Source of the DNA: Torymus aiolomorphi
Lineage: Eukaryota > Arthropoda > Insecta > Hymenoptera > Torymidae
NCBI GenBank assembly: GCA_036365515.1
Contig: CM070874.1
Coordinates: 100,087,942-100,151,941, forward strand
Direction: 5' to 3'
Length of the DNA stretch: 64,000 nucleotides
The position numbers were made by a program, and so were the translations under genes. This document shows positions 59,160-64,000 of the stretch, piece by piece. The notes beneath the pieces are model-generated. The model was not told the DNA's origin. It saw nothing but the letters and a program-made list of their open reading frames with translations, and did no database searches. Every line of letters starts with the position of its first letter. The stretch's first letter is position 1.

Positions 59160-60910
59160 GCCATACGGGCGCCATGACGAACCCGCTAATCTCAAACGCC
59201 GCAGTGCCCCGACCCGCGCCATCCACCGCCGCTGATGGGTCTAAATCCCCGGTGGTGATTTTTAAAAGTAAGAATTTAACTAAGACCTTGCCGCGATTTC
59301 TTATCGATACTGGATCCGAACTAAATATTATCAAAGCTCAATTACTTAAACCTAATGTGACGATTCAGACAAATACTCTTTTCCGATTGGCTGGGATAGG
59401 TAAAGACTTAATAAACACTCTGGGTTCCGCGATAATAGATTTGGAAGGCGTTAATTGCCGATTAAATATTGTTTCGAACGACTTCTCCATAGATGCCGAC
59501 GGGATTCTTGGAGTAGAATTTCTGCGAGAACAAGGCGCGACCCTATCTTTTAAGGATAGATCACTTTCTTTCGAACAACCGCGGGAGACGACACCATTTC
59601 TAAGCCACAATACATTTCATTTGCCGGCTAGAACGAAAACGTTGGTTCAAATCACAATTCAAAATCCTACGCGCTCTGCAGACTATATTCCTAGGATAAA
59701 TGCTGGGCCCGGATTTTTTATAGGGGAATGTTTAGTCACAAATAAAAACGGTAAAGCTCACCTATTTGCAATAAACTCAACTGTGGAAGATATAAATGTC
59801 ATAATACCACCCCTCACTCTGGAGCTGTATGATAGTACTATAAAGCCGATACGTTCTATCAATGTCATCAATAACTCTGAAGCTGAAATCGGACTCCAGC
59901 ATAGAATAAATAGAATAGATTTACTAAATATAGCAGACCTTGATTCCGTGGAACAGAATAGCGTAAAAAAATTAGTCGCTCAATTCTCCTGCCAGTTTCA
60001 TTTACCGGGTGATATGCTGAGTAAGACATCAATGGTCGCTCATAGATACCCACTACTGATAACGCGCCGGTTAATGTAAAACAATATCGCTACCCACCTC
60101 AATGGCGCGAAGTAATCCAGAAACAGATTCAAGAATTGATCGATAATGATATAATAGAAGAATCCGAGTCACCATATAATTCTCTGCTATGGATAGTACC
60201 CAAAAAGCCAGATTCTCAAGGAAACAAGCGATGGCGCTTGGTTATAGACTTTCGAGCCTTAAACGAAAAGACGATCGCCTCCGCTTACCCACTTCCGAAT
60301 ATCACCGAAATTCTTGACCAATTGGGTCGCATAAATATTTTTCTACCCTCGACTTAGCCTCAGGGTTCCATCAGGTGCCTATCGACCCAACGGACGCCCC
60401 CAAAACCGCGTTTTCCACCCCATTTAATCACCTTCAATATAAGCGGATGCCTATGGGGTTAAAGGGTTCACCCTCAACATTTCAAGCCCTTATAGATCGG
60501 GTTCTAAGTGGGTTGCAAGGCATTGGACTTTTTGTATATATGGACGACATCGTCGTATATGCCGAATCTCTAGAGGAACATGAGTAAATTTCGGAAACTT
60601 TTTGGTAGACTACAAACTTCCGGTTTGACCTTGCAAGTACCAGTTCTTGAGGAGGGAAGTTGGTTACCTGGGGCACATTATCTCGGAGAAGGGAGTTAGA
60701 CCAGATCCACAAAAAATCAAAGCAGTATCAGAGTTCCCGCATCCAAAAACCGCGAAAAATATCAAACAATTTTTAGGTTTAGCTGGCTATTACAGGAAAT
60801 TCATTCCTGATTTCACGAAAATCGCTAGGCCCCTCCATCTACTTTTAAAAAAGGAGCAACGTTTCTTGTGGGAGAATCCTCAAGAAAAATCATTTCTCAT
60901 CCTTAAATAA
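59160..60910 (+). pseudogene. Second Ty3/gypsy pol remnant: protease, reverse transcriptase, start of RNase H
   Basis: 59135-60079: an open frame with the aspartic protease signature FLIDTGSELNII (about residue 57) and GILGVEFL. After a frame change at about 60060, 60136-60357 has RT motifs (WIVPKK, WRLVIDFRALN). After another at about 60345, 60375-60587 carries MPMGLKGSP and FVYMDDIVVYAESLEEH, the YxDD catalytic box. After a stop, 60647-60910 has GYLGHIISEKG and FLGLAGYYRKFIPDF, the RT-RNase H connection. At least three breaks and truncation before most of RNase H and the integrase. It is a different gypsy lineage or copy from the integrase fragment it abuts. Confidence 0.8.
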
Positions 60911-62170
60911 ATTCTTTCATGAAAATTCACCCTTAAAAGAAGAATTAAATTATTTAAAATAAAATCACGTTCCATAGTTGAATATATCTTTTTGAAGATT
61001 TGACATTATTAATTGAAGAATCACCCCTATTTAAAATTATTAATGGAAAATTAATTGGGAAAAAGGGTTTTATTAATTGCTCAGCCTTAAGAAAAGGGGG
61101 AAATAAAATTATAAAAATCCCCCCCCCCCCCCCGAACAGTCACGATAGAAACTTAAATCGACCTCATAAAATCTCTTAGATTATACGAAACTAATAATCC
61201 TTATCTTTTAAATTATATGGAATTAATAAGCTTGACCCTTAGCGAAACTTAAGGTTGAAACCGCGTTTTCTTTTCTTTAAAATAAAATACTAAATTGTAC
61301 CCTTGTAAATTGCACGAAATTAACCATTTTCTCCTTAAAGATCCGTAATTTTCAAAAAAAAAAAATAAAAAACTTCCTAAATTATCAAATCTATCCTTTA
61401 AATCTTTGAATTTTATGTGACTTACAATTTTTCTCTACGAAAACCCTTAAATTAATAAATTCTATCGTTAACCAATTATTTAGAATTCCCTTCACTCTAA
61501 AACCTAAGAATTATCAAAAAATCCCCTCTAAAGGGAATCTGTATTTACGTGAGAAACTCCGTAAATAATACGAAATCAACGATTATTTCCTTGTTAGATT
61601 ATTTAGAATAAGTGCGATTCATGTCTTCATTTTTTCATTGCCAATTAACATGGGCTCTTACGGAAGGTTGCGATCCCTCTGTATTCATTTGTGCTATAAA
61701 GCATTAAAAATGGAGATTCTATTCACATTTTTTATTTAGACAATGAAAGCATGTCGAACATTTATCATTCTTCAGATACCCAAGAGGCATAAGATAAATC
61801 TCGGAAGAGAATCAATTTAGCATCTGCATAGAACTTTTAATTGGCAAAAAGACCAAGTAAAATTGCACAATTTGACTAAATAGTCGGTATTTCGTGTAGA
61901 TTCATTTGTACAACTTCTTTAGGGTAATACACCTCGCGAATGACCCTGAAAGGTAATAGTATGTTCATATTATTGGCATTGCGGCGTTCAAATTTCCCGT
62001 CAATCGTTATATTATGCAGCCAGGATCGGGCTCGCGCGGCGTTCGCTCAACGCGACCAAATTCAAAATTAGGCACCTCGCGTCGTCTGTGCCGCGGCGCT
62101 CGGGGTGGCAGCACCACCCCGACCCTTGCAGTTTCGGGGCTGCGCGGCTGACGCAACCAGGCGAGCCGCC
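60911..62170. other. Non-coding sequence, poly-C tract and GC-rich end
   Basis: AT-rich with short degenerate phrases (AAATTAATAA, CCTTAAATT) and a C-run at 61120-61133. From 62005 it becomes GC-rich (CTCGCGCGGCGTTCGCTC, GCACCACCCCGACCC). Open frames there are composition-driven. No element boundary found besides the LTR start at 62171. Confidence 0.35.
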
Positions 62171-63509
62171 TGTTACGACCCGAGTCGGGGTCTGGGAGTA
62201 GAAAATCGTTTCTACAATGGTCGCCGGGTTGACCAACTGGAACGTGGAATTCGTTGCTCAATTAAGCGCTAAAGCGCACAGAGTTGCGGGAGATTCAAAT
62301 AAAACTCGAACTCAAGAGATAAACTTAACTTGGAGTTTATTAAATAATTAAACACTTATTAATTATTTACAAAGAACTTATGACGTGACTCTATATAAAT
62401 TCAATTGTTATAGCTTTTCAATGGCGTAACATACACAGTGGCAAGCACTAGTGCAGCAAAGTATCAAACTAGTTGATAACGACCAAAGCTCTGACTACGA
62501 AGCGTCTCATGTGCTCGGTAGCGACTGACTCCGGCGGCTCGGCGCTCTCCTTTTATATTCTCGGCGCGGACCTTGGGCCGTTGACGGTGGAACGCTATTG
62601 GTTGGCGGCCTCCCCTCTCTTCGCTTGGCCGATCTGGTCCGATCCGGTTTGGTCCTTGACTCTCGGCTTAATGGATTCTCAGAATTGTTTTCCCGATTGA
62701 ATCCCTTCGCTAATGCATTCCTGGAATTGTTGACCTTGACGTGGCTTGAGCCTTTTTGGCTAATTGATTCTCGGAAGTGTTTACTTCCGAGGGTCATGCA
62801 TTCTTGGGATTGTTGACCATGAAGTGGATTGAGCCTTTTGCTAATTGATTCCCTGAAGTGTTTACTTCCGAGGGTCATGCATTCTTGGGATTGTTGACCT
62901 TGAAGTGGTTTGAGCTTTTTCGCTAATTGATTCTTGGAAGTGTACAAGCTGGACTCTCGAGTTGTTTGCGCATTGGCCCTTTTGACCTTGGGTGTGTTTT
63001 CTCTCTTAAGTGCCTTGTGACCGTTGGAATTTGGCTTCTTGCTATTGTTGACATCCAGAGTAAGTGTTTTCGTTTTTTCGCTTGTCCTTGGTAATTTCCA
63101 TGAAGACAGTTCCTGTAACAGAGTTCTTCCCTACCCGAGCGAGCTTTTCTAATTAATTATTATTATTACGAGCGCCGTTATTATTTATTGAATTGTTAAT
63201 CATGAATTGTTTCTAATACTAGTCACGTGATTGTTCCTTCTTGGATTAATTATCGAATAATCGTGAATCATTAAATTACGGTAATGGTTTAATAATTTTG
63301 TTATCGCTTCTTTTATTAATTCCTATTCGGGTTATCGGGAATTAGTTATTTATTCATTAGAATTATTTATCTGGTTGATTAAGTGAAGTTAAATACCCAT
63401 CGAAATTATTTTATTGTTTATTCTAAAATTAATCTTTTAAATCGAAAACGTTATTGTAGAATCGGCCTAAATACTACGTCAGTCGTTCGCGAGAACGTAG
63501 TTCATAACA
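62171..63509 (-). mobile_element. Candidate LTR of a minus-oriented retrotransposon
   Basis: The segment begins TGTTACGACCC and ends TTCATAACA, giving TG...CA ends with a TGTTA/TAACA inverted tip. On the minus strand, immediately before its start, is a purine tract AAAAGAGGGGGGGAAC, the position of a polypurine tract, so this would be a 3' LTR with the body beyond the window. Internally 62690-62945 has about 2.5 copies of a 95-bp repeat (GTGTTTACTTCCGAGGGTCA, TGGGATTGTTGACC). The second LTR is not in the window, so this cannot be confirmed here. Confidence 0.4.
62690..62945. repeat. Tandem repeat inside the candidate LTR, unit about 95 bp
   Basis: Three units containing CTAATTGATTC, GGAAGTGTTTACTTCCGAGG, GTCATGCATTCTTGGGATTG and TTGACCTTGAAGTGG. 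An ORF on the minus strand repeats the same peptide and is a by-product. Confidence 0.8.
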
Positions 63510-64000
63510 GTTCCCCCCCTCTTTTAAAACACGAACCCATGGTTCGGGCTTTTAAATCTGAGATAGGGGTTTTAAATCTGGAAGTCATGCTGAAGCTGTT
63601 TGATGAGTGAACTAGGGTACTAGGGTTTTTTTTGTTTTTTTTTTTTGAAATTACATCCCTCAAAGAGGGAAGATCTAATGGATTTTTAGAGGCTTGCGCG
63701 CCCCCTTATATATATTGTTATTTAATTTAAAAGGATTGAGAAAAAAAACCCTTACCAAAAGTTCATAATAGCCGCGAGGCGTGTCGAAAGTAGCTAGATA
63801 TGAGGAGATTCAACCTTCAACCTTTAGCATATTTTACATACAACTTCAGGTATTCTTCCAGAAGTTGATCAATCTCTGCAGAGCAACCTTGGAAAATTCA
63901 GCCCATCGTGACCTTGGCGCCTTAATATTGGATGGTAATAAAAAAAAATATTCAACCCTCGTACAGATAATTGGTTTAAGAGAAAATCTTTATTATAAAA
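63510..64000. other. Sequence next to the candidate LTR
   Basis: Begins with the pyrimidine tract CCCCCCCTCTTTTAAAA (a polypurine tract on the minus strand). No frame of note. If the LTR is real this is the 3' internal region of the element. Confidence 0.35.

Noticed and set aside
62507..62947. 146-codon minus ORF with repeated GQQSQECMTLGSKHF
   Set aside because: Generated by the 95-bp tandem repeat inside the candidate LTR.

Overview
This is an AT-rich eukaryotic window, most likely from an insect (possibly a hymenopteran; that is inference). It has spliced genes with short AT-rich introns and GTAAGT-like donors, many microsatellites, and a very dense load of transposable elements: terminal-inverted-repeat (TIR) elements, Ty3/gypsy and non-LTR remnants. 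No rRNA, CRISPR array or prokaryotic operon is present. Splice sites and products below come from reading the sequence only; no homology search was run.

Layout. 0-2.3 kb: a minus-strand low-complexity gene with an apparent frameshift, beside a 0.5-kb inverted-repeat element. 4.4-5.0 kb: an unexplained cluster of TGCACA-type motifs. 5.4-7.0 kb: a tandem repeat of about 730 bp carrying a Pol III B-box-like core. 7.1-7.4 kb: a small RING-finger gene (minus). 8.6-15.3 kb: inverted-repeat elements, a 103-bp satellite array and a cluster of nested inverted repeats. 15.9-17.6 kb: a 1.7-kb long-armed palindrome. 17.9-20.7 kb: remnant of a Mutator-type transposase gene. 21.2-35.5 kb: a minus-strand MULE transposase-like gene. 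I can join twelve of its exons in consistent phase, including three tandemly duplicated 3' exons; two of these and a separate long exon upstream of them carry AT-hook-like RGRP motifs. One upstream exon is split by a 719-bp TIR element. 36.7-37.1 kb: the two 3' exons of a plus-strand gene of unknown function. 37.6-42.1 kb: more TIR elements, an unassigned GC-rich segment and a broken non-LTR retrotransposon. 44.3-46.1 kb: a broken gene resembling Crypton-type tyrosine recombinases.

The most striking system is at about 47.72-58.85 kb, an 11.1-kb DNA transposon. It has matching 16-bp termini and subterminal clusters of AATAAGTGA motifs. It carries two genes: a nine-coding-exon gene whose exons sum to an intact 568-codon frame, and, inside that gene's large intron, a zinc-finger transposase-like gene with one frameshift. 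A promoter-like stretch with an NRF1-like GCGCATGCGC site lies just inside the left end and could serve both genes by alternative splicing. The whole element sits inside the integrase gene of an older Ty3/gypsy element, whose two halves are found immediately outside its ends. After it come a second Ty3/gypsy pol remnant (59.2-60.9 kb) and a candidate minus-oriented LTR (62.17-63.51 kb).
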